Positions 1 to 6,802 of a stretch of DNA of 36,997 bases are shown piece after piece. A model generated the notes under the pieces. That model had not been told where the DNA came from. It made no database searches and saw only the letters and a program-made list of their open reading frames with translations. The DNA comes from Dehalococcoidia bacterium (GTDB lineage Bacteria; Chloroflexota; Dehalococcoidia; DSTF01; JACRBR01): assembly GCA_015478665.1 (NCBI GenBank), contig JADMII010000020.1:1-36997 (forward strand). Direction: 5' to 3'. Numbering within the stretch: position 1 is the first letter of the stretch; each line of letters opens with the position of its first letter. The translations under genes and the position numbers were made by a program.

Positions 1-1
1 A

Positions 2-47
2 GAGGACAAAATCACAGAACAGTTAGTGAGGACAGAATCTCGGAACA
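2..47. repeat. Two 20-bp direct repeats, probable IS end
   Basis: Positions 2-21 and 28-47 carry near-identical 20-mers (17 of 20 identical), both beginning GAGGACA and ending GAACA, with a 26-bp period. Read on the minus strand, each begins TGTTC, so the outer unit would end with a terminal CA at 47. Paired roughly 20-bp transposase-binding repeats with TG/CA ends are typical of IS21-family ends. This suggests an element lying to the left of the window whose right terminus is here. No transposase is visible, so the family is inferred. Confidence 0.45.
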
Positions 48-109
48 CCAACACCCATCTCCTGACGCCCTATACACCCGCTCGCAACGGATGTAGGATT
101 GCCATGCGC

Positions 110-136
110 TTGTCATGGTGCGCGTGAAACTGTCAT
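110..136 (+). promoter_or_regulatory. PhoB-like direct repeat upstream of first regulator
   Basis: TTGTCAT at 110-116 and CTGTCAT at 130-136 form a direct repeat of period 20. CTGTCAT is the classical PhoB half-site, although PhoB boxes have an 11-bp period and this is near twice that. The pair lies 50-75 bp before the preferred GTG start of an OmpR/PhoB-type regulator, so autoregulation is possible. This is short-motif evidence only. Confidence 0.25.
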
Positions 137-185
137 TGACCGGCTCACAGCACCGCTCTACTCTCAGCGCCATTCGGGAGTTGCT

Positions 186-923
186 GTGGGAGTGCAGTGG
201 AGGACTTCGTTCATCATCGCGATCGAGCAGGACGGGCTCGAGCGCTTCCTTCGTCGCGAGCTGTCCACGGCCAACTTCAAGGTGAGATCCTTTTCTTCGT
301 ACGCTCAGGCCGGGGTCGCCCTCAGCAAGATCGTACCCGACGTTATCGTGGGGTTCGCCGAGGAGCGAAACGTGCCGAGTTGCTCGCGATTTCTGCGAAG
401 CCTCCGCGAGTTGTGTGCGTCGCCGGTCGTGCTCATCGGGTCTGCCGGGGCCGACTCGATCATCGCCGAACTCGTGCGCTCGGGGGCTGACGACTATCTG
501 GAATCGCCGGTCGGTCCACGCGATCTGATGGCAAGACTACGAGTCGCCGCTACTCGGCACGATTCGGCTAATGTGCTGGCCCAGGATCGCATCGTGGTCG
601 GCAGGTTGGTCGTGGATTTCGACCGCAAGCGGGGTCTCCTCGGCGAGTCGTACGTCCACGTGACGCCGATCCAGTTCAGGCTGCTCATTGCCTTGGCCGA
701 ACGTCCGGGGAAGATAATTCCACATGACGAGCTGATCGGGCGTGTGTGGGGCAGCTCTTACGTTGGGAGTGTAGACATGCTCCGAACAACTGTAAAGCGG
801 CTCCGCGAACGCCTGAACAAGGTCGACGCGCACGGCGATGAGGCGATTGGCGTGTCACCGGGTTTTGGCTACTACCTGGAGGATCAGCTTCTGGCCATCG
901 CGAATGGGGTTCGAGTTGTCTAG
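186..923 (+). CDS. OmpR/PhoB-type regulator with a degenerate receiver domain
   Basis: The N-terminal half has a receiver fold and the C-terminal half a winged-helix Trans_reg_C domain (roughly residues 135-235) containing the recognisable VTPIQFRLLIALAERPG, RVWG and GFGYYLED stretches. The frame opens at ATG 99, but GTG 186 is preferred. It is preceded by GGGAG at 176-180 and matches where receiver domains begin. The usual phosphoacceptor Asp is Phe57 (in DVIVGFAEE), the conserved Lys of the K-P motif is Ser (YLESP), and the acidic pocket reads IEQD instead of VDDD. The protein therefore probably works without phosphorylation. It overlaps the next gene by 20 bp. GC content is lower than in most of the window. 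Confidence 0.85.
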   Translation: MGVQWRTSFIIAIEQDGLERFLRRELSTANFKVRSFSSYAQAGVALSKIVPDVIVGFAEERNVPSCSRFLRSLRELCASPVVLIGSAGADSIIAELVRSGADDYLESPVGPRDLMARLRVAATRHDSANVLAQDRIVVGRLVVDFDRKRGLLGESYVHVTPIQFRLLIALAERPGKIIPHDELIGRVWGSSYVGSVDMLRTTVKRLRERLNKVDAHGDEAIGVSPGFGYYLEDQLLAIANGVRVV

Positions 924-1434
924 TTTACCGACGTTGGAGCGCTACCGGACGGACATCCGTACAGCCGCGACAGCGAGCGAGCCTCCAACTGCAACGATGA
1001 TTCTCGATGCGGCCGAGGACTGCTTCCGGCGGCGCCGTCATTATCGAACGTCGATACAAGACATCTGTCGTGAAGCTGCTATCACGAAGGCGACTTTCTA
1101 CAAACGTTTCGCCACGAAGGACGAATGTATCAATGCATACTTCGACAGGCAGCGGCAGGTAAATGTCGGACTAATGACACTAGTGCTAGGCCGAGCGGGG
1201 GCCGACGCCGATCCTGTCGAGGAAGTGCTCGATGCCGTCGTCATCTTGCTCAAGAACGATGGGGCGTTCGAGCGCGGACGCCAGAATATCGAATGGTGGG
1301 CAGAAGCGACGCGGAGCGCCGAAGTCTACCAAGGATTCATGAGCACGTTTGCCGCGTGGACGGAGCTGCTGAACGTCGCGATTCAGCGTTCAGTAGGTAT
1401 GTCTCTCCGGAAGTGGCCCTCGCATGATTCTTGA
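904..1434 (+). CDS. TetR/AcrR-family transcriptional regulator
   Basis: From ATG 904 (MGFELSSLP) the product is 176 residues. The N-terminal helix-turn-helix is clear: ILDAAEDCFRRR, then TSIQDICREAAITKATFYKRF, then a KDECINAYFDR helix, as in TetR proteins. The C-terminal ligand/dimer half is short and divergent. The frame is open back to 838, but 904 is preferred because it gives a normal TetR N-terminus and a modest overlap with the upstream regulator. Its last 11 bp overlap the ABC ATPase gene (ATG 1424), which implies translational coupling. TetR genes beside DrrAB-like exporters usually repress them, so control of the following transporter is the simplest inference. Confidence 0.85.
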   Translation: MGFELSSLPTLERYRTDIRTAATASEPPTATMILDAAEDCFRRRRHYRTSIQDICREAAITKATFYKRFATKDECINAYFDRQRQVNVGLMTLVLGRAGADADPVEEVLDAVVILLKNDGAFERGRQNIEWWAEATRSAEVYQGFMSTFAAWTELLNVAIQRSVGMSLRKWPSHDS

Positions 1435-2356
1435 GCTCGACTCTGTATCCAAACGCTACGGCAAAGTCGAAGCCATGAAGGAATTCTCACTGTCCGTCAG
1501 CGAGGGCGAGCGCTTCGCCATCCTAGGTCCCAACGGCGCCGGCAAGACCACGTCCATTTCGATGATCGCCACGCTCCTGCGGCCAGACAGCGGCTCGATC
1601 CGGGTGAGTGGCCACGATGTCCAGAAGGAGCGAAAGAGAGTGCGTGGGCTGATCGGCCTCGGGCCTCAAGACGTAGGGCTGTATCCATCCTTCAGCGCGA
1701 TTGAAAACCTCAAGTATTTCGGGCATCTGCACGGCCTCCGTGGCGCCGAGCTTGAACGTCGCATTGGGGAAGTCCTGGAAATCGCAGGCTTGGTCGACGA
1801 GGCGAAGAAGCGCGTTCTCCAATACTCAGGCAGGATGCGCCGGCGATTGAACCTCGCGGTCGGCCTCCTGCACCGCCCAGCCTTGCTGCTACTCGATGAG
1901 CCAACGGCAGGCGTCGATCCGCAGTCGCGGAACCGCATCATCGAGGACCTGCGGGCGATCAACCAGAGCACAGGGATGACCATCGTCTACACAACCCATT
2001 ACATGGAGGAGGTCGAGACGCTCTGTGATCGTGTGGCGATCATCGACCACGGGGAGTTGGTGGTGTGCGATAGGGTGGCAAACCTCTTGCGGTCGCTGGG
2101 GACGGCGGTGATCCTCGCGCGCGTCACCGCCGGGTCGGAGCGTCTGGTGGACGCGATCCGAGGCCAGATCGGCGCCCGCCAGCTAAGCGCTAGCGACGGA
2201 CTGCTGCAGCTCGGCGTCGACAACGCACGCGACGCCCTCCCGGAGTTGCTGCGCCTCGCCGACTGTGTCGGGGCCACGGTCGAAGACATCCAGGTCAGGA
2301 AGCCATCGCTGGAACAGGTGTTCCTCTCGTTGACCGGCCGCGGACTCCGCGACTAA
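1424..2356 (+). CDS. DrrA-like ABC transporter ATP-binding protein, altered signature motif
   Basis: This 310-residue protein has Walker A GPNGAGKT (35-42), Q-loop Gln82 (GPQDVGLYP), Walker B LLLLDEPTAGVDP (154-166), the H-loop His192 (TTHYMEE), and the C-terminal DrrA-type region ending in SLEQVFLSLTGRG. The ABC signature, normally LSGGM followed by KRR, reads YSGRMRRR here (134-141). The Ser is kept, but the Leu and one Gly are replaced by Tyr and Arg. In the family the ATPase pairs with one ABC-2 permease to export lipids, drugs or polyketides. The permease follows after 12 bp. The altered signature might lower ATPase activity; this is inference. Confidence 0.9.
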   Translation: MILELDSVSKRYGKVEAMKEFSLSVSEGERFAILGPNGAGKTTSISMIATLLRPDSGSIRVSGHDVQKERKRVRGLIGLGPQDVGLYPSFSAIENLKYFGHLHGLRGAELERRIGEVLEIAGLVDEAKKRVLQYSGRMRRRLNLAVGLLHRPALLLLDEPTAGVDPQSRNRIIEDLRAINQSTGMTIVYTTHYMEEVETLCDRVAIIDHGELVVCDRVANLLRSLGTAVILARVTAGSERLVDAIRGQIGARQLSASDGLLQLGVDNARDALPELLRLADCVGATVEDIQVRKPSLEQVFLSLTGRGLRD

Positions 2357-2368
2357 GGCGCGGACAAG

Positions 2369-3487
2369 ATGTTGAACCTCTGGAATGTGACGCAAAAGGA
2401 TCTGCGTCTCCTGTACCGGGACCCGCTCGCGCTCGTCCTGCTGATCATCATGCCGCTCGCCCTTATCGTCTTATTGAGCACCGCGTTCTCGAACGTACTT
2501 ACCGGCAGCACCCGCATACGGATCGCGGTAGTGGACCTCGACCAGAGCCAGACCTCCGGGGCGGTCATCAACGGCATGATTGCCTCCGACAGTCTCGTGA
2601 TCGACCGCGTTCCGGCGAAAGGTTCGGCCTTCAGCCGGGCGCAGGCGGCGGCGCTCCTCGGCGGCGGGGAGCGGCTGGCTGTCCTCGTGATTCCCGCCGG
2701 GTTTGGCGAAGCACTCGCAGGCGGGAGCCATCCGGCCCTCACCTACTACGCCGACCCTGCCCAAGCGCGCAATGGTCACCTGGTCGCGCAGGCGATTCAG
2801 GCTGCCTTCCAAGCGGCTGGCGCGAACAACGCGCCGGCGGTCTCAGCCGTCAACGTGGACGAACAGCCGCTCGTACGTGGCGCGAGCCTGCCCTCCGTGT
2901 TCGAACAGACTGTACCCGGATTCACCTTCATGTTCGTATTCTGGCTCGCCGGGCTGATCGCGTTCAGCGTGTTCGCCGAAAGGCGGGTCTACGGCACGTG
3001 GCATCGCAACTACATCAGCCCGGTGTCGCCTGTCACGATCGTCTCTGGCAAGCTCATCGCCGCCTACGTGATCGGGTGCGCGCAAGTCCTAGCCTTGTTT
3101 GTGCTGGGTTGGCTGGTATACGGCATGCAGCTCGGGGACGCACCCGCGATCGCGCTGGTCATCGGGTGTTTCCTGCTGGTGCCGCTGGCGTTTGGCTTGT
3201 GCGTGGCGGCGTTCATCCAGAACCAGCAGGTCTTGGGGCAGTTCATGAACCTCACCGTCGTGCTGTTGGGCGCGCTCGGCGGGAGCATGGTCCCCATCTT
3301 CCTGCTCCCGGGATGGATGAGGGCCATCGCCAGGTTCACGCCGACCTACTGGGTCATGACGGCCGCGCAGGACCTGATGTTCCGCGGCGCGAACCTCCGG
3401 GATGTCACGACGAATCTTGTGGTGCTCGTGGCCTTCGCCTTCGCCTTGTTCGTGGTAGGCGCCGCGAAGTTTCGTACCGCGACGTGA
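2369..3487 (+). CDS. ABC-2 type permease (DrrB-like exporter subunit)
   Basis: A 372-residue membrane protein with ABC-2 permease layout. It has a cytoplasmic N-terminus, one membrane segment near residues 20-39, a soluble extracytoplasmic domain of about 140 residues, and then about five hydrophobic segments from near residue 183 to the end. The motif RVYGTWHRNYISPVSP matches the coupling-helix region of this family, and the segment near FTPTYWVMTAAQDLMFRGA matches its conserved C-terminal loop. It follows the ATPase gene by 12 bp and precedes the acyl carrier protein gene by 14 bp. The substrate is unknown; the ACP neighbour hints at an acylated or lipid-like cargo. Confidence 0.88.
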   Translation: MLNLWNVTQKDLRLLYRDPLALVLLIIMPLALIVLLSTAFSNVLTGSTRIRIAVVDLDQSQTSGAVINGMIASDSLVIDRVPAKGSAFSRAQAAALLGGGERLAVLVIPAGFGEALAGGSHPALTYYADPAQARNGHLVAQAIQAAFQAAGANNAPAVSAVNVDEQPLVRGASLPSVFEQTVPGFTFMFVFWLAGLIAFSVFAERRVYGTWHRNYISPVSPVTIVSGKLIAAYVIGCAQVLALFVLGWLVYGMQLGDAPAIALVIGCFLLVPLAFGLCVAAFIQNQQVLGQFMNLTVVLLGALGGSMVPIFLLPGWMRAIARFTPTYWVMTAAQDLMFRGANLRDVTTNLVVLVAFAFALFVVGAAKFRTAT

Positions 3488-3501
3488 GGGGGAGTAATCC
3501 G

Positions 3502-3798
3502 ATGACGGTAGAACTCGATGTGCTGCGCGACAACGTCATCGCCGCCATTGCGGGGGTGAAAGGAATCGACGGACATGGGATCGATGAGGCTACCCAACTG
3601 TTCTCGCTCGATGGATCGGCGCCGAGCCTGGAGTTCGACTCTTTCGACGCGCTCGAGTTGTCGCTCCGGCTTGAGGAGCAATTCAATGTCATGCTGGGCG
3701 ATGATGCCGACTTCGCACAATTCGCCACGGTAGCGTCTGTGATCGACTGCGTAACCGCGCTGCTATCGACGCGCGACATCTGTATGTCACGTGATTGA
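3502..3798 (+). CDS. Acyl carrier protein (phosphopantetheine-binding domain)
   Basis: The 98-residue product begins MTVELDVLRD from ATG 3502, with a GAGGGGGAG Shine-Dalgarno just upstream. The motif FDSFDALELSLRLEEQF places the 4'-phosphopantetheine attachment at Ser47, as in the D-S-L/F motif of acyl and peptidyl carrier proteins. Length and acidity fit a free-standing carrier. No ketosynthase, ligase, adenylation domain or phosphopantetheinyl transferase lies nearby, so its loading partner is unknown. It is the last gene of the regulator-exporter operon and follows the permease by 14 bp. It is not the housekeeping acpP context (fabD/fabG/fabF). A larger frame that opens at 2998 is an artefact of the permease sequence. 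Confidence 0.85.
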   Translation: MTVELDVLRDNVIAAIAGVKGIDGHGIDEATQLFSLDGSAPSLEFDSFDALELSLRLEEQFNVMLGDDADFAQFATVASVIDCVTALLSTRDICMSRD

Positions 3799-3857
3799 TG
3801 CGCACGTCGTATAGCTGACATCGCTTTTCCGCCTCCCCTCCGCGAATATAGAACCAG

Positions 3858-3877
3858 CAGCGGACGAACGCCCGCTG
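3858..3877 (+). terminator. Possible hairpin after the ACP gene
   Basis: CAGCGG at 3858-3863 and CCGCTG at 3872-3877 form a 6-bp stem with an 8-nt loop, 60 bp after the ACP stop. There is no U-tract, so termination is uncertain. Confidence 0.25.
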
Positions 3878-3898
3878 GCGATTGCGAGGGAGGTTCAC

Positions 3899-3988
3899 AT
3901 GAAGGAGCATCTGTCCACGCACGCACGACATGCCGAGCGGGGGCGGCGTGCCACGCGGAATTGCGCCGCGACGGCAACGACGTGCTGA
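3899..3988 (+). other. Small ORF at the island boundary, 29 codons
   Basis: ATG 3899 has a strong GAGGGAGG Shine-Dalgarno 6 bp upstream and an AT-rich ATATAGA patch about 50 bp before it. The frame MKEHLSTHARHAERG runs for 29 codons to TGA 3986. It reads out of frame across the start of the neighbouring regulator remnant. It may be the 5' end of a disrupted gene rather than a working peptide gene. Confidence 0.25.
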
Positions 3989-4188
3989 TCGAACAGCAGA
4001 GTTGCCCGTTTCCCGCGGTGGCCGTCCGCAACAGCGCGGTCTGCGCGCTCGAAGTGGAGTTCGTGCGGCGGCTCGTCGGCGCCGATGCGCGCCTGACGAC
4101 GAGCCTGCTGCGGGGCGATGAAGCATGCACGTACCGGGTGCGGGGCGCCGGGCACGGTGGTGCGCCGGCCGACCCTCAAACCCCATAA
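3940..4188 (+). pseudogene. 3' remnant of a SufR/ArsR-like iron-sulfur regulator
   Basis: Read in the frame ending at TAA 4186-4188, about 80 codons give HAELRRDGNDVLIEQ, then SCPFPAVA, VCALEVEFVRRLVGA and LLRGDEACTYRV. This matches the C-terminal effector region of SufR-like ArsR/DeoR-type regulators, whose pattern CPF...VC..E...LL.G....C hosts a metal or Fe-S site; three of the cysteines are present. There is no winged-helix N-terminus in any frame upstream. The homology starts abruptly near 3940-3950, directly after the low-GC operon. The gene has therefore lost its 5' part, most simply through insertion of the operon region or a deletion. Confidence 0.6.
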
Positions 4189-4500
4189 CGATACGACCGA
4201 GCGACAGAGTCTGTCGACGTGCCGCCGCGATGACGCACCCCGTGCCGTGCGTGGTATGGCGACGACAGCATTGACGGTGGGAAGATTTTGCTTCCCGGCA
4301 GGCGATCTGCTGCGGCTCGTCGTGCGCGGGCGGTGAGGCGCGCGTATAATGGCGCGAACCGCGGTCGAGGGACGAGCGCCGCGCGATCTTCATCTCCCAT
4401 GCCTCGCATCGTCGTCGCGTGCGCTGCCGCAGCCGCGTGCGCCCACGGCAGCGCGCACGGCGGGCGAGCGATGAGGGCGCCGGCAGGTCCAGGGAGGGGT
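4189..4500 (+). promoter_or_regulatory. Leader region with two inverted repeats and a TATAAT box
   Basis: No gene is seen in this stretch. CGACAGAGTCTGTCG at 4202-4216 is a perfect palindrome. GGGAAG (4279-4284) and CTTCCC (4291-4296) form a 6-bp hairpin with a 6-nt loop. TATAAT at 4345-4350 is a consensus -10 without a clear -35. Transcription from it would give a leader of about 145 nt before ATG 4501. The palindrome could be an operator, either for the downstream gene or left from the truncated regulator. Confidence 0.4.
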
Positions 4501-6585
4501 ATGGCCGTTCGGACCTGGGTGGGTCGATTCAGCGTCGTCGACGGGCGCGTGCAGGAGGAAGGGCCGTGGCTCGGCTCGCTGATCCGGCAGCGCCCCGACG
4601 ACGACCCGGATGAGCTCTATATCCTCGTCGAACCCGCCATCGCGGGCCGCGAAGAGTATGCGTCGCAGCTCGTCGACGTCATCGCACGCCTGTACAAGCG
4701 CGACCCGCTCTCGCTCACGGGCGCCCTCGTCCGGGCGATGAAGGCGGCGCACGAGCATCTGCGCGACTGGAACCAGAAGAGCCTGAAGGAGCATCGGGTG
4801 GGCGCTGGCGCGAGCTGCCTGACGCTGCGCGGAACCGAAGCCTACCTGGCGCAGGCAGGTCCGAGCCTGGCCTACGTCCGCGCCGCCGATGGCGAGTTCC
4901 GCCGCATCGCGGCGCCCGGCGACGCCTTCGCTGACGCGCTGGGCATCGCCGACCCGTTCGAGCCCCAGCTGACGCGGCTGCCGCTGGCGCCCGGCGACCT
5001 GGTCATGCTGGCGTCGACGTCCCTCGATGCGATCGCCCCGGCCGACCACATCGAGCGCATCCTCGCGCGCGGCGCGGACGACGCGCTGCCGGAGATGTAT
5101 CTCCTCTGCCGGGACCGGCCGCAGTTCTCGTTGGTGCTGCTCTCGTGCTTCGAGCCGGAACTGGAGGCGCCGCCGGAGTTCCTGACGCGCGCGGGCGAAG
5201 CGGCAGCGGCCGTCGACGCTGCTGAGGGCGGCGCGGCGGCACGGACTTCCGTCGCTGCGGAGCCGGTCGGCGTCGCCCCGGAGCCGGCGCGCGCGGCGCT
5301 GGCGGTCGGCAGCTTCGACCTGCCGCGACGGCCGGTCCCGGAGCAGGTACGGGAGATCACCGCATCGACGGCGCCGGCGCCAGCGGCCGGCGTGCGGCTG
5401 CGTGGGACGAACGCGACGCGCCGCTACAAGCGGAGCACGGGCGGCATCGTCCCGCAGTTCCGCGTGCCGAGGCTGGCGCTGTTCGGCGCGCTCGCCCTGG
5501 TCGTCCTCGGCGTCGTCGCGTGGCTGACGATCCCCGGGCGTGTGCAGCAGGACCGCGAGCAGCGCTTCGCGACGCTGGTGAGCGATGCGCGGGCGGCAAA
5601 CGCGCGCGCGCAGGCGACCGGCGACCCGGGGGCGAAGCGGCAGCTCCTGACGACGGCGCAGACCGATCTCGTCGACGCCGCGAAGATCCACCCGGCGAAT
5701 GGCGAGGTGACGGCGCTGAAGTCCGACGTCGGCGCGGCGATCAACGTGCTCGACGCGGTGTACGAGATCAAGGGCTGGACGACGATCGCGGACCTCTCGC
5801 AGCAGGTCGCGAGCTCGCTGTCGGTCACGACCGCGGTCGTCGGCGGCGGGAACGCGTACTTCCTCGACGTCAACGGTCGTCGCGTGCTTCGGCTGCCCCT
5901 GGACGGCAGCGCGCCGGCGGAGACGATTTTGCAGGATGGCGGGCTCGCCGGCTTCGCGACGGCGTCACGGCCGGTGCAGATCGCGTGGTCGGAGCAGGCG
6001 AAGTCGCTGATCATCATTGACGAGAAGCGGCAAGCCTTCGCCTACGTGCCGGGAGACGGCAAGCGGATCCTGCCGCTGACCGTGCGCAACAGCGCCGCCT
6101 GGGGCGGCGTCGACGCCATCGCCGTGTCCGGGGGGAACCTCTACCTGCTCGACGTCAAGAGCAACCAGGTCTGGCGCTACCTTCCGGGCGCGGGCGGCTT
6201 CGACAGCGAGCGCACCGGGCTGCTCGACCAGGCAGACCTCTCGAAGACGTACGAGCTGGCGGTCGGGCAGGACGTCTACCTGCTCGATGCGAACGCGGGC
6301 ATCCGGCGATTCGTCGGCAAGGCGGAGACGCCCTTCACGCTCGCGGGCATCGACATGCCGCTCGTCTCGCCGGCGGCGCTCTCGGTGCTGCCGGGATCGA
6401 ACCGGCTGGTGGTGGCGGACCGCGGCAACAAGCGGGTGGTGGTCGCTTCGGCGGAACGGGCGTTCCTGCGGCAGATCGTCAGCCCGGCCTTCACGGATCT
6501 CCGTTCGGTGTCCGTCGACGAAGGCAAGAACATCATCTACGTACTCAACGGCGACACGCTGATGAAGGCTCCCTTCCCACCGTAA
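4501..6585 (+). CDS. Membrane protein: degenerate PP2C domain plus extracytoplasmic beta-propeller
   Basis: ATG 4501 is chosen because GGGAGGGG sits just upstream; the frame is open further back to 4288. The 694-residue product starts MAVRTWVGRFSVVDG. Residues about 1-225 resemble a PPM/PP2C phosphatase core (GAGASCLTLRGTEAYLAQAG, LAPGDLVMLAS), but the metal-binding DGxGG motif is absent and the usual GDS turn is GPS. A proline/alanine-rich linker leads to one membrane segment near residues 323-345 (LALFGALALVVLGVVAWL). A helical stretch and about six propeller-like repeats follow (NAYFLDVNGRRVLRL, NLYLLDVKSNQVWRY, NRLVVADRGNKRVV). It is probably a sensor or scaffold rather than an active phosphatase. 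Function unknown. Confidence 0.8.
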   Translation: MAVRTWVGRFSVVDGRVQEEGPWLGSLIRQRPDDDPDELYILVEPAIAGREEYASQLVDVIARLYKRDPLSLTGALVRAMKAAHEHLRDWNQKSLKEHRVGAGASCLTLRGTEAYLAQAGPSLAYVRAADGEFRRIAAPGDAFADALGIADPFEPQLTRLPLAPGDLVMLASTSLDAIAPADHIERILARGADDALPEMYLLCRDRPQFSLVLLSCFEPELEAPPEFLTRAGEAAAAVDAAEGGAAARTSVAAEPVGVAPEPARAALAVGSFDLPRRPVPEQVREITASTAPAPAAGVRLRGTNATRRYKRSTGGIVPQFRVPRLALFGALALVVLGVVAWLTIPGRVQQDREQRFATLVSDARAANARAQATGDPGAKRQLLTTAQTDLVDAAKIHPANGEVTALKSDVGAAINVLDAVYEIKGWTTIADLSQQVASSLSVTTAVVGGGNAYFLDVNGRRVLRLPLDGSAPAETILQDGGLAGFATASRPVQIAWSEQAKSLIIIDEKRQAFAYVPGDGKRILPLTVRNSAAWGGVDAIAVSGGNLYLLDVKSNQVWRYLPGAGGFDSERTGLLDQADLSKTYELAVGQDVYLLDANAGIRRFVGKAETPFTLAGIDMPLVSPAALSVLPGSNRLVVADRGNKRVVVASAERAFLRQIVSPAFTDLRSVSVDEGKNIIYVLNGDTLMKAPFPP

Positions 6586-6692
6586 CGGTCCGTCCTTCGG
6601 GGCCGACTCGCGAAGCTGCCGCTGGGTCTCCCCCCACGCGTCGAAGTCACGACGTGTCGCCGCTCCGCAGCCGGCAGCGCTCCCCCGCGCGG

Positions 6693-6743
6693 TTGACAAG
6701 CCGTCGTACCATTGCGTACGATGGCTCCCAGAACAGGCGTTTC
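6693..6743 (+). promoter_or_regulatory. lexA promoter and LexA operator
   Basis: TTGACA at 6693-6698 and TACGAT at 6717-6722 form a promoter with an 18-bp spacer. AGAACAGGCGTTTC at 6730-6743 matches 13 of 14 positions of the Gram-positive LexA box CGAACRNRYGTTYC and sits at the expected transcription start. A second weaker CGAAC-AGAC-GGTTG follows from 6743. A separate perfect inverted repeat, TCGTAC (6704-6709) and GTACGA (6716-6721), lies between -35 and -10. The layout fits autorepression by LexA. Confidence 0.65.
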
Positions 6744-6802
6744 GAACAGACGGTTGGCGGCAGGTTGACTCGCCGGCCGGCGCAGGGAAGGGAGCAGGCC
6801 GA

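Noticed and set aside
4279-4296. Intrinsic terminator at the GGGAAG/CTTCCC hairpin
   Set aside because: There is no U-tract after the stem and no gene end close enough; treated as an unexplained inverted repeat.
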